64,000 nt of DNA. Origin: Phormidium tenue FACHB-1052. GTDB taxonomy: Bacteria; Cyanobacteriota; Cyanobacteriia; Phormidesmidales; Phormidesmidaceae. Positions 30,695-42,654 of the stretch are shown in pieces. The notes below the pieces were generated by a model that was given only the letters and a program-made list of their open reading frames with translations, did not search any database and was not told the DNA's origin. Position 1 is the stretch's first letter; every line of letters starts with the position of its first letter. The stretch lies in contig NZ_JACJQN010000004.1 of the NCBI RefSeq assembly GCF_014696675.1, positions 219,730-283,729 on the forward strand. Reading direction: 5' to 3'. A program made the position numbers and the translations under genes.

Positions 30695-30700
30695 TATAAT
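30695..30700 (+). promoter_or_regulatory. Likely -10 box of the rpsT-tatD-rpo region
   Basis: A perfect TATAAT lies 22 nt upstream of the rpsT GTG start. The -35 region (around 30672-30677) is poor. The short distance implies a very short 5' leader. Confidence 0.45.
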
Positions 30701-30721
30701 CTTGTTAAGCTAGGGCGAACT

Positions 30722-31024
30722 GTGGCAAACATTAAGTCTGCACTGAAACGAATTGAAGTTGCCGAGCGCAATCGGCTCCATAACCGATCCTATAAATCGG
30801 CGGTTAAAACTTTAACCAAAACCTACCTCGCTGCGATCGAGGCTCATCAGGCTGACCCTAGCCCCGACTCCCTCAAGCAGGTCGAATCGACTATGGCTGC
30901 GGCCTACAGCAAGATCGACAAGGCCGTTAAGCGTGGTGTACTTCACCCCAACACAGGGGCACGTAAGAAGTCACGCATAGCGCGGGCACTCAAGGCTCAG
31001 GAAGCGGCAGGGGCTGCGTCTTAG
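30722..31024 (+). CDS. rpsT: 30S ribosomal protein S20
   Basis: This primary 16S rRNA-binding protein has 100 residues. The N-terminus [20 protein letters not shown] and the Lys/Arg-rich helices are canonical ([17 protein letters not shown]). The start is GTG; no ATG is available at the right place. It heads the cyanobacterial order rpsT-tatD-rpoB-rpoC1-rpoC2. Confidence 0.97.
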   Translation: MANIKSALKRIEVAERNRLHNRSYKSAVKTLTKTYLAAIEAHQADPSPDSLKQVESTMAAAYSKIDKAVKRGVLHPNTGARKKSRIARALKAQEAAGAAS

Positions 31025-31074
31025 GTACCTTTGGGTTGACCTACGCTGCCTACCGTTTTGTCGCTGCATTCCCT

Positions 31075-31917
31075 ATGCCTCTGGTTGATACCCACGTACA
31101 TCTCAACTTTGAAACGTTCGCTGGGGATCTCGACGAACTAACCCAGGCCTGGCGACAGGCCGGGGTTTCGGCTTTGGTGCATTCCTGCGTAGAGCCGGGA
31201 GATTTTTTGGCAATGCAGCGCATTGCCGATCGCATCCCAGAGCTGTTTCTGGCTGTGGGACTCCATCCCCTCGATATGGATAAGTGGAGCATTGCTACGG
31301 CAGATCAGATCGCTCAGCTAGCGGCCTCTGACGGTCGAGTCGTCGCCATTGGTGAAACCGGCCTCGATTTTTACAAGGCCGACAATGAAGCCATACAGCG
31401 CGAAGCCTTTTGGCAACAGTTGACCATTGCCCATCGCCAAGGTCTACCGGTTATCGTTCACTGTCGAGATGCAGCCTCGGCCACTGCCGAAGTAATTCGA
31501 GAGTTTCAGCTCACCATTGGGCCTGTGACTGGTGTAATGCACTGCTGGGCGGGCACCCCAGACGAGACCCAAATGTTTTTAGACTTAGGCTTCTATGTCA
31601 GCTTTAGTGGCATCGTTACCTTTAAGAATGCCCATCAGGTAAAGGCTTCAGCCCAGATGGTACCCAGCGATCGACTATTAGTCGAAACCGACTGCCCCTT
31701 TCTCACCCCTGAGCCCCACCGCAAGGAGCGACGCAACCAGCCAGCCTTTGTCTATCATGTGGCGACTCACCTAGCCGAGCTACGCCAGGTTGAATTCGAG
31801 GCTTTAGCCCAGACCACTACTCATAACGCTGTGACGTTGTTTAACCTACCCAAGTCCCTTGTATTTCCCTCTGCTGATGCCGATACATTTTGTCTTCCGA
31901 CCCCAGCGGGCGGTTAG
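31075..31917 (+). CDS. tatD: TatD-family metal-dependent deoxyribonuclease
   Basis: This TIM-barrel DNase has metal ligands in DTHVHL (residues 4-9), a Glu in [11 protein letters not shown], a His in VIVHCRDA, a His in GVMHCWAG and an Asp in [16 protein letters not shown]. From the ATG at 31075 ([10 protein letters not shown]) it has 280 residues. A frame opening 13 codons earlier at 31036 adds an unrelated stretch. TatD proteins act in DNA repair or fragment turnover and are not needed for Tat export. The position between rpsT and rpoB is conserved in cyanobacteria. Confidence 0.94.
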   Translation: MPLVDTHVHLNFETFAGDLDELTQAWRQAGVSALVHSCVEPGDFLAMQRIADRIPELFLAVGLHPLDMDKWSIATADQIAQLAASDGRVVAIGETGLDFYKADNEAIQREAFWQQLTIAHRQGLPVIVHCRDAASATAEVIREFQLTIGPVTGVMHCWAGTPDETQMFLDLGFYVSFSGIVTFKNAHQVKASAQMVPSDRLLVETDCPFLTPEPHRKERRNQPAFVYHVATHLAELRQVEFEALAQTTTHNAVTLFNLPKSLVFPSADADTFCLPTPAGG

Positions 31918-32023
31918 GCCGTTAGCTTAATCAGGCGAGGCGATCCGTTCGCTGTTGTCTGCTGTTCAAGACGCGTCGTTGATCTTGGCCAACTGCACCT
32001 GGCCAACCTGCACTAGGAGACCC

Positions 32024-35000
32024 ATGACTGAAACCACCGTTTACCAAGCTCCCCCCAACTTTGTCCTGCCCGACCTGGTAGAAATCCAGCGGTCTAGCTT
32101 TCGCTGGTTCCTAGAAGAAGGGTTGATCGAAGAGCTGGAAAGCTTTTCTCCTATTACCGACTATACCGGCAAACTTGAGCTGCACTTCCTCGGCAAACAG
32201 TACAAGCTCAAAAGCCCCAAGTATGACGTTGATGAAGCCAAGCGGCGGGATGCTACCTACGCCGTGCAGATGTATGTGCCTACCCGGCTAATCAACAAAG
32301 AGACCGGGGAGATCAAGGAGCAGGAAGTCTTCATTGGCGATCTGCCTTTAATGACCGATCGCGGCACCTTCATCATCAACGGTGCCGAGCGAGTCATCGT
32401 TAACCAGATTGTGCGTAGCCCTGGGGTCTACTACAAGGCTGAGACCGACAAAAACGGTCGCCGCACCTACAACGCCAACCTGATCCCCAACCGGGGGGCC
32501 TGGCTCAAGTTTGAGACCGACAAAAACGACCTGGTTTGGGTTCGCATTGACAAAACCCGCAAGCTATCGGCTCAGGTGCTGCTCAAAGCGTTGGGGCTAA
32601 CCGACAACGAGATCTTCGACTCTCTGCGTCACCCCGACTACTTCCAAAAAACCATTGAGAAAGAGGGCCAGTTCAGCGAAGAAGAGGCTCTGCTAGAGCT
32701 GTATCGCAAGCTGCGTCCCGGCGAACCGCCCACCGTGGCGGGCGGTGAGCAGCTGCTACACTCGCGATTCTCTGATCCTAAGCGCTACGACTTGGGTCGG
32801 GTGGGTCGTTATAAGCTCAACCGCAAGCTGCGCCTCAACGTGCCCGACGCCACTCGGGTGCTGACTCCCACCGACATTCTGTCGGCGATTGACTACCTGA
32901 TCAACCTCGAATTTGATATTGGTTCTATCGACGACATCGACCACCTCGGCAACCGCCGGGTGCGCTCCGTGGGTGAGCTGCTGCAAAACCAGGTGCGGGT
33001 AGGTCTTAACCGCCTAGAGCGCATCATTCGGGAACGCATGACCGTTTCTGACTCAGACTCACTCACCCCAGCATCTCTGGTCAACCCCAAGCCTCTGGTA
33101 GCCGCTATCAAAGAGTTCTTTGGCTCTAGCCAGCTCTCCCAGTTCATGGACCAAACCAACCCTCTGGCGGAGTTGACCCACAAGCGACGCATTAGCGCTC
33201 TCGGCCCAGGCGGTCTCACCCGGGAGCGAGCTGGTTTTGCCGTGCGAGATATTCACCCCTCTCACTACGGGCGTATCTGCCCCATTGAGACTCCGGAAGG
33301 TCCCAACGCGGGCCTGATTGGCTCTCTAGCTACCCACGCCCGCGTCAATGAGTTCGGATTCATTGAAACCCCCTTCTTCAAGGCTGAGAACGGGCGGGTC
33401 TTCAAGGACGTTGAGCCCATCTACATGACCGCCGATGAGGAAGACGATCTGCGGGTCGCCCCTGGTGACATTGCCACCGACGAAAACGGCTACATCATTG
33501 GCAGCACAATTCCGGTGCGCTATCGCCAAGATTTCACCACCACCGACTCCACGGAGGTGGACTACGTTGCGGTGTCGCCGGTGCAGATTATCTCTGTGGC
33601 TACCTCGCTGATCCCATTTCTGGAGCACGACGACGCCAACCGGGCGCTGATGGGTTCTAACATGCAGCGTCAAGCCGTGCCTCTGCTTCAGCCTGAGCGC
33701 CCCTTGGTGGGTACTGGTCTAGAAGCCCAGGCCGCCCGTGACTCGGGCATGGTGATCATCAGCCGCACCGACGGGGAAATTGTCTACCTGGATGCCGATC
33801 TGATCAAAGTTCGCGATCCTGAAGGCAACGTCCACGAGTATGAGCTGCAGAAGTACCAGCGCTCCAACCAAGACACCTGTCTCAATCAGCGCCCCATCGT
33901 ATTCCCTGGAGAAAAAGTGCAGTCGGGTCAGGTGCTAGCGGATGGCTCTGCTACTGAAGGCGGTGAGCTGGCCCTGGGGCAAAATGTTCTGGTCGCATAC
34001 ATGCCCTGGGAGGGCTACAACTACGAGGACGCTATCCTGCTCAGCGAGCGTCTGGTATACGACGATGTCTACACCTCCATTCACGTGGAGAAGTTTGAGA
34101 TCGAGGCCCGCCAGACCAAGCTTGGCCCCGAGGAAATTACTCGGGAAATTCCCAACGTTGGCGAAGATGCCCTACGTCAGCTTGACGAAACTGGGATCAT
34201 TCGCATCGGAGCCTGGGTAGAGTCGGGCGACATCCTGGTGGGCAAGGTCACGCCTAAGGGCGAGTCTGACCAGCCCCCCGAGGAAAAGCTGTTACGGGCC
34301 ATCTTTGGTGAAAAAGCTCGAGATGTGCGCGATAACTCCCTGCGGGTGCCCAACGGGGAGAAAGGCCGGGTCGTCGATGTGCGGGTGTTTACCCGAGAGC
34401 AGGGCGATGAGCTTCCCCCCGGTGCCAACATGGTGGTGCGGGTCTATGTGGCCCAGAAGCGCAAGATTCAGGTGGGCGACAAGATGGCTGGTCGCCACGG
34501 CAACAAGGGAATTATTTCCCGCATTTTGCCCATTGAAGATATGCCCTACCTGCCCGATGGCACTCCCATTGACATTGCTCTCAACCCGCTTGGGGTACCT
34601 TCCCGCATGAATGTGGGGCAGGTGTTTGAGTGCCTGCTGGGCTGGGCTGCCGACAACCTTGATTGTCGCTTCAAGGTGATTCCCTTTGACGAGATGTACG
34701 GAGAGGAGGCCTCTCGAAACTCTACCCACGGCAAGCTGATGGAAGCGCGAGAAACCAGCGGCAAAGACTGGATCTTCAATCCTGACGACCCCGGCAAAAT
34801 TGTGCTGCGGGACGGTCGTACCGGTGAAGCTTTTGACAAGGCAATTACCGTCGGTAGAGCCTACATGCTGAAGCTGGTGCACCTAGTCGACGACAAGATC
34901 CACGCCCGTTCTACAGGCCCCTACTCTCTGGTGACTCAGCAGCCTCTGGGTGGTAAGGCCCAGCAGGGTGGTCAGCGCTTTGGAGAAATGGAAGTTTGGG

Positions 35001-35332
35001 CTCTGGAAGCCTTTGGGGCAGCCTACACCCTCCAGGAGTTGCTGACGGTCAAGTCCGACGATATGCAGGGGCGCAATGAGGCGCTCAATGCGATCGTCAA
35101 GGGCAAGTCGATTCCACGTCCTGGTACTCCTGAGTCCTTTAAGGTACTGATGCGAGAGCTACAGTCTCTCTGCTTAGACATTGCGGTGCATAAGGTAGAA
35201 ACCCGCGAAGACGGCACCAGCCGCGATACCGAGGTGGATCTCATGGCCGACGTCAACAGTCGCCGTACCCCTTCTCGCCCCACCTATGAGTCCATCGCCC
35301 GGGATGAAGAGCTAGAGGAAGTAGAAGACTAG
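32024..35332 (+). CDS. rpoB: RNA polymerase beta subunit
   Basis: The beta subunit of RNA polymerase has about 1102 residues, the usual compact cyanobacterial size. I start it at the ATG at 32024 ([20 protein letters not shown]) because AGGAGA lies 5-10 nt upstream; the frame is open 23 codons earlier without family similarity. Rifampicin-pocket sequences include [18 protein letters not shown] and [20 protein letters not shown] (overlapping blocks given separately). The [12 protein letters not shown] motif that contacts the active site is intact. Confidence 0.98.
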   Translation: MTETTVYQAPPNFVLPDLVEIQRSSFRWFLEEGLIEELESFSPITDYTGKLELHFLGKQYKLKSPKYDVDEAKRRDATYAVQMYVPTRLINKETGEIKEQEVFIGDLPLMTDRGTFIINGAERVIVNQIVRSPGVYYKAETDKNGRRTYNANLIPNRGAWLKFETDKNDLVWVRIDKTRKLSAQVLLKALGLTDNEIFDSLRHPDYFQKTIEKEGQFSEEEALLELYRKLRPGEPPTVAGGEQLLHSRFSDPKRYDLGRVGRYKLNRKLRLNVPDATRVLTPTDILSAIDYLINLEFDIGSIDDIDHLGNRRVRSVGELLQNQVRVGLNRLERIIRERMTVSDSDSLTPASLVNPKPLVAAIKEFFGSSQLSQFMDQTNPLAELTHKRRISALGPGGLTRERAGFAVRDIHPSHYGRICPIETPEGPNAGLIGSLATHARVNEFGFIETPFFKAENGRVFKDVEPIYMTADEEDDLRVAPGDIATDENGYIIGSTIPVRYRQDFTTTDSTEVDYVAVSPVQIISVATSLIPFLEHDDANRALMGSNMQRQAVPLLQPERPLVGTGLEAQAARDSGMVIISRTDGEIVYLDADLIKVRDPEGNVHEYELQKYQRSNQDTCLNQRPIVFPGEKVQSGQVLADGSATEGGELALGQNVLVAYMPWEGYNYEDAILLSERLVYDDVYTSIHVEKFEIEARQTKLGPEEITREIPNVGEDALRQLDETGIIRIGAWVESGDILVGKVTPKGESDQPPEEKLLRAIFGEKARDVRDNSLRVPNGEKGRVVDVRVFTREQGDELPPGANMVVRVYVAQKRKIQVGDKMAGRHGNKGIISRILPIEDMPYLPDGTPIDIALNPLGVPSRMNVGQVFECLLGWAADNLDCRFKVIPFDEMYGEEASRNSTHGKLMEARETSGKDWIFNPDDPGKIVLRDGRTGEAFDKAITVGRAYMLKLVHLVDDKIHARSTGPYSLVTQQPLGGKAQQGGQRFGEMEVWALEAFGAAYTLQELLTVKSDDMQGRNEALNAIVKGKSIPRPGTPESFKVLMRELQSLCLDIAVHKVETREDGTSRDTEVDLMADVNSRRTPSRPTYESIARDEELEEVED

Positions 35333-35434
35333 CCTATCCCTGATCCGACCCCGGGATTGTATCTGACCCAGTTCCGGAGGTCGGCCTAACCTGCATTGAT
35401 CAGACCGAGCGCGCTTACAAGGAAAATACCCAGC

Positions 35435-37309
35435 ATGGCCAAGCTAGAACAACGGTTTGACTACGTCAAAATCGGACTCGCCTCCCCAGAACGCATTCGC
35501 CAGTGGGGGGAACGCACCCTGCCCAATGGGCAAATTGTGGGTGAGGTAACCAAGCCTGAAACCATCAACTACCGCACGCTTAAGCCCGAAATGGACGGGC
35601 TGTTCTGTGAGCGCATCTTTGGCCCCGCCAAGGACTGGGAATGCCACTGTGGCAAGTACAAGCGGGTGCGCCATCGCGGCATTGTGTGTGAGCGCTGCGG
35701 TGTAGAGGTGACTGAATCGCGGGTGCGTCGTCACCGCATGGGCTATATCAAGCTGGCCGCTCCGGTGGCCCACGTGTGGTACCTGAAGGGCATTCCTAGC
35801 TACATCGCCATTTTGCTCGACATGCCCCTGCGGGACGTAGAGCAGATTGTCTACTTCAACGCCTATGTGGTGCTGGATGCGGGTAATGCCGAGAATCTTA
35901 GCTATAAGCAGCTGCTGACTGAAGATCAGTGGATTGAAATTGAAGACCAGCTCTACGACGAAGAGACTGAGCTAGCTGGGGTAGAGGTCGGCATTGGTGC
36001 TGAAGCTCTCCAGCGGCTGCTAGAGGATCTGGAGCTAGAAGCCACGGCAGAGAAGCTGCGGGAAGACATCGCCAATTCTAAGGGCCAGAAGCGGGCTAAG
36101 TTGATCAAGCGCCTGCGGGTGATCGACAACTTCATCGCCACGGGTTCTAAGACCGAGTGGATGGTGCTGGATGTAATTCCGGTGATCCCACCGGATCTAC
36201 GGCCTATGGTGCAACTGGACGGTGGCCGTTTTGCGACCTCTGACCTGAACGACCTGTACCGTCGGGTGATTAACCGCAACAACCGACTGGCTCGCCTTCA
36301 GGAGATTCTGGCTCCTGAAATTATCGTCCGTAATGAAAAGCGGATGTTGCAAGAGGCAGTGGATGCGCTGATTGACAACGGTCGCCGGGGTCGAACCGTA
36401 GTGGGGGCTAACAATCGCCCGCTGAAGTCGCTCTCCGACATTATCGAAGGTAAGCAGGGGCGCTTCCGCCAGAACCTTTTGGGTAAGCGGGTTGATTACT
36501 CTGGCCGTTCTGTAATTGTGGTCGGGCCTAAGCTGCAAATTCACCAGTGCGGTTTGCCTCGAGAGATGGCGATCGAACTGTTTCAGCCCTTTGTGATCCA
36601 CAGGCTGATTCGCCAGGGGCTGGTCAACAACATCAAGGCGGCGAAGAAGCTGATTCAGCACAACGACCCTAGCGTGTGGGACGTGCTGGAAGAGGTGATT
36701 GAGAGCCACCCGGTCATGCTCAACCGGGCTCCAACCCTGCACCGTTTGGGGATTCAGGCCTTTGAACCCATCCTAGTGGAAGGGCGAGCGATTCAGCTGC
36801 ACCCGCTGGTGTGTCCGGCCTTTAACGCTGACTTTGACGGTGACCAGATGGCAGTTCACGTGCCATTGTCCCTTGAGGCCCAGTCGGAGGCACGACTGCT
36901 GATGCTGGCTTCGAACAACGTGCTGTCGCCTGCTACGGGTCAGCCCATTATTACCCCGTCACAGGATATGGTGCTGGGCTGCTACTATCTGACAGCGGAA
37001 AACCCTGACGCCGTCAAGGGCGAGGGCCACTACTTTGGCAGTATGGAAGACGCCATTATGGCCTTTGAGCAGGGCGTGGTCGATCTTCACTCTAAGGTCT
37101 GGCTGCGGTTTGACGGCGAAGTGGAGTCTGACCAGCCTAAGAACATGTCCCCAGAGCGGATGGAGTCTGAGGATGGCAGCATCACCGAAATTTACCCCGA
37201 TCGCCGGGTGCGGCTAGACAGCGAAGGTAGGTTGATCTCCCAGTACATCAAGACCACGGCGGGCCGCATTATCTACAACAAGGCGGTGCTCGACGCGATC
37301 GCAGGCTAG
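35435..37309 (+). CDS. rpoC1: RNA polymerase gamma subunit (N-terminal part of beta')
   Basis: In cyanobacteria and plastids the beta' subunit is split. This is the N-terminal part, about 624 residues from the ATG at 35435 ([19 protein letters not shown]). The zinc-binding Cys set is [20 protein letters not shown]. The catalytic Mg-binding loop is [12 protein letters not shown]. The in-frame opening 13 codons earlier is not family-like. It is followed by rpoC2 after 55 nt. Confidence 0.98.
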   Translation: MAKLEQRFDYVKIGLASPERIRQWGERTLPNGQIVGEVTKPETINYRTLKPEMDGLFCERIFGPAKDWECHCGKYKRVRHRGIVCERCGVEVTESRVRRHRMGYIKLAAPVAHVWYLKGIPSYIAILLDMPLRDVEQIVYFNAYVVLDAGNAENLSYKQLLTEDQWIEIEDQLYDEETELAGVEVGIGAEALQRLLEDLELEATAEKLREDIANSKGQKRAKLIKRLRVIDNFIATGSKTEWMVLDVIPVIPPDLRPMVQLDGGRFATSDLNDLYRRVINRNNRLARLQEILAPEIIVRNEKRMLQEAVDALIDNGRRGRTVVGANNRPLKSLSDIIEGKQGRFRQNLLGKRVDYSGRSVIVVGPKLQIHQCGLPREMAIELFQPFVIHRLIRQGLVNNIKAAKKLIQHNDPSVWDVLEEVIESHPVMLNRAPTLHRLGIQAFEPILVEGRAIQLHPLVCPAFNADFDGDQMAVHVPLSLEAQSEARLLMLASNNVLSPATGQPIITPSQDMVLGCYYLTAENPDAVKGEGHYFGSMEDAIMAFEQGVVDLHSKVWLRFDGEVESDQPKNMSPERMESEDGSITEIYPDRRVRLDSEGRLISQYIKTTAGRIIYNKAVLDAIAG

Positions 37310-37364
37310 GGACCACTCCACAACACTCGACACAGCACGAACATCACTACACAAGGGCGAAACT

Positions 37365-40300
37365 ATGGCTGAGCAAGGGGCACCTCAAACCTCTCTGACC
37401 TTTCGGAACCGGATTATCGATAAGAAGCAGCTCAAAAAGCTGATTTCCTGGTCGTTTACCCACTACGGCACCGCCCGCACGTCGCAGATGGCCGATCGCA
37501 TCAAAGACTTGGGCTTTAAGTACGCTACCCGGGCTGGAGTTTCCATTAGCGTGGAAGACCTCCAGGTGCCTCAAGAGAAGAAGGCCATGCTGGCTGCGGC
37601 TGAAGAAGACATTCGCATTACCGAAGAGCGCTACACTCGGGGTGAAATCACCGAAGTAGAGCGTCTCACTAAGGTGATCGACACCTGGAACGACACCAGC
37701 GAAGAGCTGAAAGACCAGGTGGTGAAGAACTTTAAGGAAAACAACCCCCTCAACTCGGTGTACATGATGGCCTTCTCGGGGGCCCGGGGGAACATCTCCC
37801 AGGTACGCCAGCTAGTGGGTATGCGCGGTCTGATGGCAAATCCCCAAGGGGAAATTATTGACCTGCCCATTAAAACCAACTTTCGCGAGGGCCTGACCGT
37901 TACCGAGTACGTGATCTCCTCCTACGGGGCCCGCAAGGGTCTGGTTGACACGGCGCTGCGAACCGCTGACTCGGGCTATCTCACCCGCCGTCTAGTGGAC
38001 GTTTCCCAGGATGTGATCATCCGGGAACACGACTGTGGGACGACCCGCGGCATTCCCCTGCGCAGCATGACTGACGGTGAGCGGATCCTGATTCCTTTAG
38101 AGAATCGTTTGCTGGGCCGGGTTGTCGCCGAAGATGTGCCACATCCCAAAACCGGCGAGGTGCTGTTGGAGAAAGACCATCCCGTGTCTCCAGAGACAGC
38201 GGAAATGCTGGCTGAGGCTGGGGTTGAAGGCGTAGTGGTGCGATCGCCCCTCACCTGCGAAGCCACCCGCTCCGTGTGCCGCCTTTGCTACGGCTGGAGC
38301 TTGGCCCACTCTGAAATGGTTGACCTGGGCGAAGCTGTGGGCATCATTGCCGCCCAGTCCATCGGTGAACCTGGCACCCAGATGACCATGCGTACCTTCC
38401 ACACTGGCGGTACCTTTACTGGCGAAGTAGCGCCCCGCATCCGGGCCAGCAAGGATGGCACTGTGAAGCTGCCTAAAAACCTGAAGACCCGGGCCTTCCG
38501 CACCCGCTACGGCGAAGATGCGTTGATGATCGAGTCGAACGCCGACGTGGTGATCGAGGGCAGCGGCAAGAATAAATCTGAATCGCTGCCCCAGGGCACG
38601 ATTCTGTTTGTCGATGACGGTGAGACCGTACAAAAGGATCAGCTCCTGGCTGAGCTTCCCTCAGCGGGGCGCACGCGCAAGGTGACCGAGAAGGCTACCA
38701 AAGACGTGACCTCTGACCTAGCTGGGGAAGTGAAATTTGCCGGCCTAGTGCAGGAAGAAAAAACTGACCGTCAGGGCAACACCACCCGCTTAGCCCAGCG
38801 GGGCGGCCTGCTGTGGGTGCTAGCCGGTGACGTCTACAACCTGCCTCCCAGTGCCGAGCCGGTGGTGCGCAACGGTGACTACGTCAATGCCGATGACACC
38901 CTAGCCGAAACCAAACTCACCACCGAACGGGGTGGTTTAGTGCGTTTGCCCGAAGCCGACGATGAAAAAGGCACTCGCGAGGTCGAAATCATCACCGCCT
39001 CCGTCATGCTTGACCAAGCCCACGTCCGTAAGGAGCAGGGTCAGGGTCGGGAGCACTACTTCATTGAGACCGCCCACGGTCAGCGGTTCTCTCTGATCGC
39101 CACGCCGGGGGCCAAGGTCACCAGCGGCCAGGTGATTGCTGAACTCGAAGACGATCGCTTCCACACCCAAACTGGCGGTATCGTGAAGTTTGCCGGGGTC
39201 GATGTGGCCAAAAAAGGTAAGGGCAAGCAGGGCTACGAAGTCGTTCAGGGTGGTACCCTGCTGTGGATTCCTGAGGAGGCCCACGAGGTCAACAAAGACA
39301 TTTCTCTGCTGATGGTAGAAGACGGCCAGTACCTGGAAGCAGGCACCGAGGTCGTTAAAGACATCTTTTGCCAAAACAGCGGTGTGGTCGAAGTTACCCA
39401 AAAGAATGACATTCTGCGCGAAATCTTGGTCAAACCCGGCGACATTCACATGGTGGATGCCCCCGAGGATGTAATGGATCGCGATGGCACTTTGGTCAAC
39501 GCTGGGGAAGAGGTGATGCCGGGTCTGGTAGCCGATGCCCTGCGCTACGTTGAGTACGTCGAAACCCCCGATGGCCCCGCCCTGCTGCTGCGCCCGGTGG
39601 AAGAATACGTGGTGCCCAACGAGCCTGCGGTACCCAGCCAGGACAGTGCCGCCGATGCCACCGGTTCGATCAAACTGCGCGCCATCCAGCGAATTCCCTT
39701 TAAAGATGGGGAACGGGTGAAGTCAGTGGTTGGAGTTGAGCTGCTGCGCACTCAGCTGGTGCTCGACATCGAAGACGAGTCACCCCACGTGGTGGCCGAT
39801 ATTGAGCTGGTACCCGACGACCAGGATGCCGACCTAATGCGGCTGCAGATGGTGGTGCTCGAAACCCAGGTGATTCGCCGTGATGTGGTAGCTGACCAAA
39901 CCCAGGGCAGCACCGTCACCCGACTGCTAGTGGAAGATGGCCAGCAGATTGAGCCAGGGGCCGTAGTCGCCCGCACCGAGATTCGCTGTAAAGAGGCGGG
40001 TGAGGTGCGCGGTATTCGCGAAGGGCAAGAGGCTGTTCGCCGGGTGCTGGTCGTGCGCGAGTCTGACCGCATGCAGGTCGATCTTCAGGGCAAGGAACCG
40101 ACGGTGAAGGTGGGTGATCTGGTAGTAGCCGATACTGAACTGGCTCCGGGCCTGACCCACATAGAGTCTGGCCAAGTAACCGCCATTGACGGTGGCCAAA
40201 TTGCTCTGCGGCTGGCTCGTCCCTACCGGGTATCTACCGGGGCCGTGCTGCACATTGAAGACGGTGACCTGGTGCAGCGGGGTGACAACCTGGTGCTACT

Positions 40301-41345
40301 GGTGTTTGAGCGGGCTAAAACTGGCGACATCATCCAGGGTCTACCCCGGATTGAGGAGCTGCTGGAGGCTCGCAAACCTAAGGAGGCCTGTGTGCTGTCT
40401 GAGCGCCCCGGCAATGCCCAGGTGGTGTATAGCGATGACGAGACTGTGGAGGTCAAAATCATCGAAGACGATGGCGTGGTGACGGAATATCCGATTAGCC
40501 CCGGCCAGAATGTGATTGTCTCCGATGGCCAGCGGGTGAACACCGCTGAGCACCTCACCGACGGCCCCGCCAACCCCCACCAGATTCTCGAGGTGTTCTT
40601 TAAGTACAACCTCAGCTTGGGTATGGGCATCCATGATGCAGCGCTGGGGGCCTTACAGGAGGTGCAGTCGTTCTTGGTGAACGAGGTGCAGTCGGTGTAC
40701 CAGTCCCAGGGCATCGACATTTCTGACAAGCACACTGAGGTGATCGTGCGGCAGATGTCGTCGAAGTGCCGCATTGACGACGGCGGTGATACCACTATGC
40801 TGCCCGGTGAGCTAGTGGAAATTTACCAGGTGGAGCAAGTGAACGAGGCGATGGCGATCACGGGTGGTGCTCCGGCGGAATACACGCCGGTGCTGCTGGG
40901 GATCACGAAAGCGTCGCTGAACACCGATAGCTTCATCTCTGCCGCTAGCTTCCAGGAAACCACCCGGGTGCTGACGGAGGCGGCGATCGAAGGCAAATCG
41001 GACTGGCTGCGCGGTCTGAAGGAGAACGTCATCATCGGTCGTTTGATTCCGGCTGGGACGGGCTATAACGCCTATGAGGAGTCCCCAGCACCAGAGCTTG
41101 ACCAAGCCTATGAGTCGGCTATTTTAGACGACGACCTAGTGCTTCAGGACGTGGTGCTGGACGATTTCACCGCTCGGAGCTATGACCTTGAGGGCAACCT
41201 CAGCATGCTCAACGACGATGAGATGATCGGCGGCATGTCGTTGGAAGATGGCACGCCGCGCGGCAACGGTGACTTCCCTGGATTGGGAAACGGCATTGAT
41301 GTCGATGACGATCTCTTGATTGACGACCAAACCGAAGCCCTCTAG
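37365..41345 (+). CDS. rpoC2: RNA polymerase beta' subunit (C-terminal part)
   Basis: This is the C-terminal part of the split beta', 1326 residues. It carries the trigger loop and bridge-helix neighbours ([40 protein letters not shown]). The second zinc site is [20 protein letters not shown] (first Cys in the preceding SPLT segment). A large beta-sandwich-hybrid-motif insertion typical of cyanobacteria fills about residues 370-970. The C-terminal block [20 protein letters not shown] is canonical. A strong terminator follows 14 nt after the stop. Confidence 0.98.
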   Translation: MAEQGAPQTSLTFRNRIIDKKQLKKLISWSFTHYGTARTSQMADRIKDLGFKYATRAGVSISVEDLQVPQEKKAMLAAAEEDIRITEERYTRGEITEVERLTKVIDTWNDTSEELKDQVVKNFKENNPLNSVYMMAFSGARGNISQVRQLVGMRGLMANPQGEIIDLPIKTNFREGLTVTEYVISSYGARKGLVDTALRTADSGYLTRRLVDVSQDVIIREHDCGTTRGIPLRSMTDGERILIPLENRLLGRVVAEDVPHPKTGEVLLEKDHPVSPETAEMLAEAGVEGVVVRSPLTCEATRSVCRLCYGWSLAHSEMVDLGEAVGIIAAQSIGEPGTQMTMRTFHTGGTFTGEVAPRIRASKDGTVKLPKNLKTRAFRTRYGEDALMIESNADVVIEGSGKNKSESLPQGTILFVDDGETVQKDQLLAELPSAGRTRKVTEKATKDVTSDLAGEVKFAGLVQEEKTDRQGNTTRLAQRGGLLWVLAGDVYNLPPSAEPVVRNGDYVNADDTLAETKLTTERGGLVRLPEADDEKGTREVEIITASVMLDQAHVRKEQGQGREHYFIETAHGQRFSLIATPGAKVTSGQVIAELEDDRFHTQTGGIVKFAGVDVAKKGKGKQGYEVVQGGTLLWIPEEAHEVNKDISLLMVEDGQYLEAGTEVVKDIFCQNSGVVEVTQKNDILREILVKPGDIHMVDAPEDVMDRDGTLVNAGEEVMPGLVADALRYVEYVETPDGPALLLRPVEEYVVPNEPAVPSQDSAADATGSIKLRAIQRIPFKDGERVKSVVGVELLRTQLVLDIEDESPHVVADIELVPDDQDADLMRLQMVVLETQVIRRDVVADQTQGSTVTRLLVEDGQQIEPGAVVARTEIRCKEAGEVRGIREGQEAVRRVLVVRESDRMQVDLQGKEPTVKVGDLVVADTELAPGLTHIESGQVTAIDGGQIALRLARPYRVSTGAVLHIEDGDLVQRGDNLVLLVFERAKTGDIIQGLPRIEELLEARKPKEACVLSERPGNAQVVYSDDETVEVKIIEDDGVVTEYPISPGQNVIVSDGQRVNTAEHLTDGPANPHQILEVFFKYNLSLGMGIHDAALGALQEVQSFLVNEVQSVYQSQGIDISDKHTEVIVRQMSSKCRIDDGGDTTMLPGELVEIYQVEQVNEAMAITGGAPAEYTPVLLGITKASLNTDSFISAASFQETTRVLTEAAIEGKSDWLRGLKENVIIGRLIPAGTGYNAYEESPAPELDQAYESAILDDDLVLQDVVLDDFTARSYDLEGNLSMLNDDEMIGGMSLEDGTPRGNGDFPGLGNGIDVDDDLLIDDQTEAL

Positions 41346-41358
41346 AACGATTAACCTT

Positions 41359-41395
41359 AAACACCCCGGCTAGCTTAGGTTAGCCGGGGTGTTTT
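41359..41395 (+). terminator. Terminator of the rpo operon
   Basis: A 14-bp perfect stem (AAACACCCCGGCTA at 41359-41372, TAGCCGGGGTGTTT at 41381-41394) has an 8-nt loop and ends in a T-run. It lies just after the rpoC2 stop. Confidence 0.92.
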
Positions 41396-41511
41396 GTATG
41401 GGTTGGGTTGTAGGCAAATAGCGATCGCCTCCATCCACTGCCAGTTTTCTCAGCTTCCTCAAACCCTGCTCGTTTTAGCGCAGCGTGTCTACCCTGGGGC
41501 TTAAACTATTA

Positions 41512-41898
41512 ACGGGAGGGAGGTAGCGCAGGTGGTTGCGGATTGGCGATCGCCAGTCTGAGGAAAGTCCGGGCTCCCGAAAGACCAGACTTGCTGGGTA
41601 ACGCCCAGTGCGGGCAACCGTGAGGAGAGTGCCACAGAAACATACCGCCGATGGCTTCGGGATTTTTTTCAGGAGCACAGGTAAGGGTGCAAGGGTGCGG
41701 TAAGAGCGCACCAGCAGCATCGAGAGGTGCTGGCTCGGTAAACCCCGGTCGGGTGCAAGGTCGAGGGGCAAGGTTGGTCTTTTTCCAGCCCCGCTGTTAC
41801 GTACCGCAAGAGGCGTTTGGCAACAGGCGTCCCAGATAGATAACCGCCCCCCTGGCAACAGGGGAACAGAACCCGGCTTATGTCTACCTCCCTCCCTC
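41512..41898 (+). ncRNA. rnpB: RNase P RNA
   Basis: This is the catalytic RNA that removes tRNA 5' leaders. Helix P1 is visible as GGGAGGGAGGTAG (41514-41526) pairing with CTACCTCCCTCCC (41884-41896), which sets the ends. The universally conserved CR-I segment reads GAGGAAAGTCCGGGCTCCC near 41561-41579. The internal AGGTAAGGGTGCAAGGGTGC block and the terminal CAGAACCCGGCTTA (near 41869-41882) match the type A consensus. Its length of about 387 nt fits cyanobacteria. The next gene, rnc, also processes RNA. Confidence 0.95.
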
Positions 41899-41916
41899 CA
41901 TCTCCCTACTGATGAT

Positions 41917-42654
41917 TTGTTGACTGTGACCGATCTCCCCCCATCTCGGCAGCGCCAGTTGGAGCAGTGGGTGCAAAAGTCTGCGCTACCCGCCGCTGGC
42001 ACGCTCAACTGGGTGCGACTCAACCAGGCTTTGACCCACAAGTCAGTAGACGCAGCCGATAACTACGAACAGCTTGAGCTGCTGGGCGATGCAGTGCTGC
42101 GACTGGCGGCGACAGAATGTCTGCAAGAAAATTTTCCCAGCGCTTCGGTGGGGGAACTGTCGGCGGTGCGATCGGTGCTGATTAGCGATCGCACCCTCGC
42201 TCAGCTAGCCCAAGAGCTAGATCTAGCCCCCTATCTCACCATTGCCCGTGGGATGACGGTTGGCCCCACCCACCTAGCCGACGCCCTAGAGGCGGTAGTG
42301 GCCGTGCTCTATTTAGAAACCCATGCCCTAGGGCCAGTGCGCGCCTGGCTAGACAACTCGCTGCTGCGGCTGACGGCTGTTGTGCGCCAAGACCCAACCC
42401 GACAAAACTACAAGGTAGCCCTGCAAGAACTCACCCAGGCTCACAGCAAAACCCTACCCCAATACCGCACCGTAGAACAGCAGCCGGTGGATGGCGACCC
42501 CCAGCGCTATGCATCCACCGTATGGTTTCGGGAAACCTGTTGGGGAAGCGGTTACGGCCCCACCAAAAAACAGGCTGAGCAGGCCGCCGCCGCCGCCGCC
42601 TACGATCGCCTTCGCCAAACCCTTACCCATGAGTCCTCCTCCTCGGCCCCTTAA
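41917..42654 (+). CDS. rnc: Ribonuclease III
   Basis: This double-strand-specific endonuclease has a catalytic domain at residues 1-150, with the signature NYEQLELLGDAVLRLAATE and the second acidic site ADALEAVVAVLYLE. A C-terminal dsRNA-binding domain ends in GYGPTKKQAEQAAAAAAYD. It has 245 residues. No ATG fits: the frame opens with TTG at 41917, and a GTG at 41926 is an alternative. The downstream oxidoreductase starts inside its last codons. Confidence 0.95.
   Translation: MLTVTDLPPSRQRQLEQWVQKSALPAAGTLNWVRLNQALTHKSVDAADNYEQLELLGDAVLRLAATECLQENFPSASVGELSAVRSVLISDRTLAQLAQELDLAPYLTIARGMTVGPTHLADALEAVVAVLYLETHALGPVRAWLDNSLLRLTAVVRQDPTRQNYKVALQELTQAHSKTLPQYRTVEQQPVDGDPQRYASTVWFRETCWGSGYGPTKKQAEQAAAAAAYDRLRQTLTHESSSSAP

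Noticed and set aside
41475..42041. 188-codon minus-strand open frame over rnpB and the start of rnc
   Set aside because: It overlaps a structured RNA and rnc, and has no recognisable motif.
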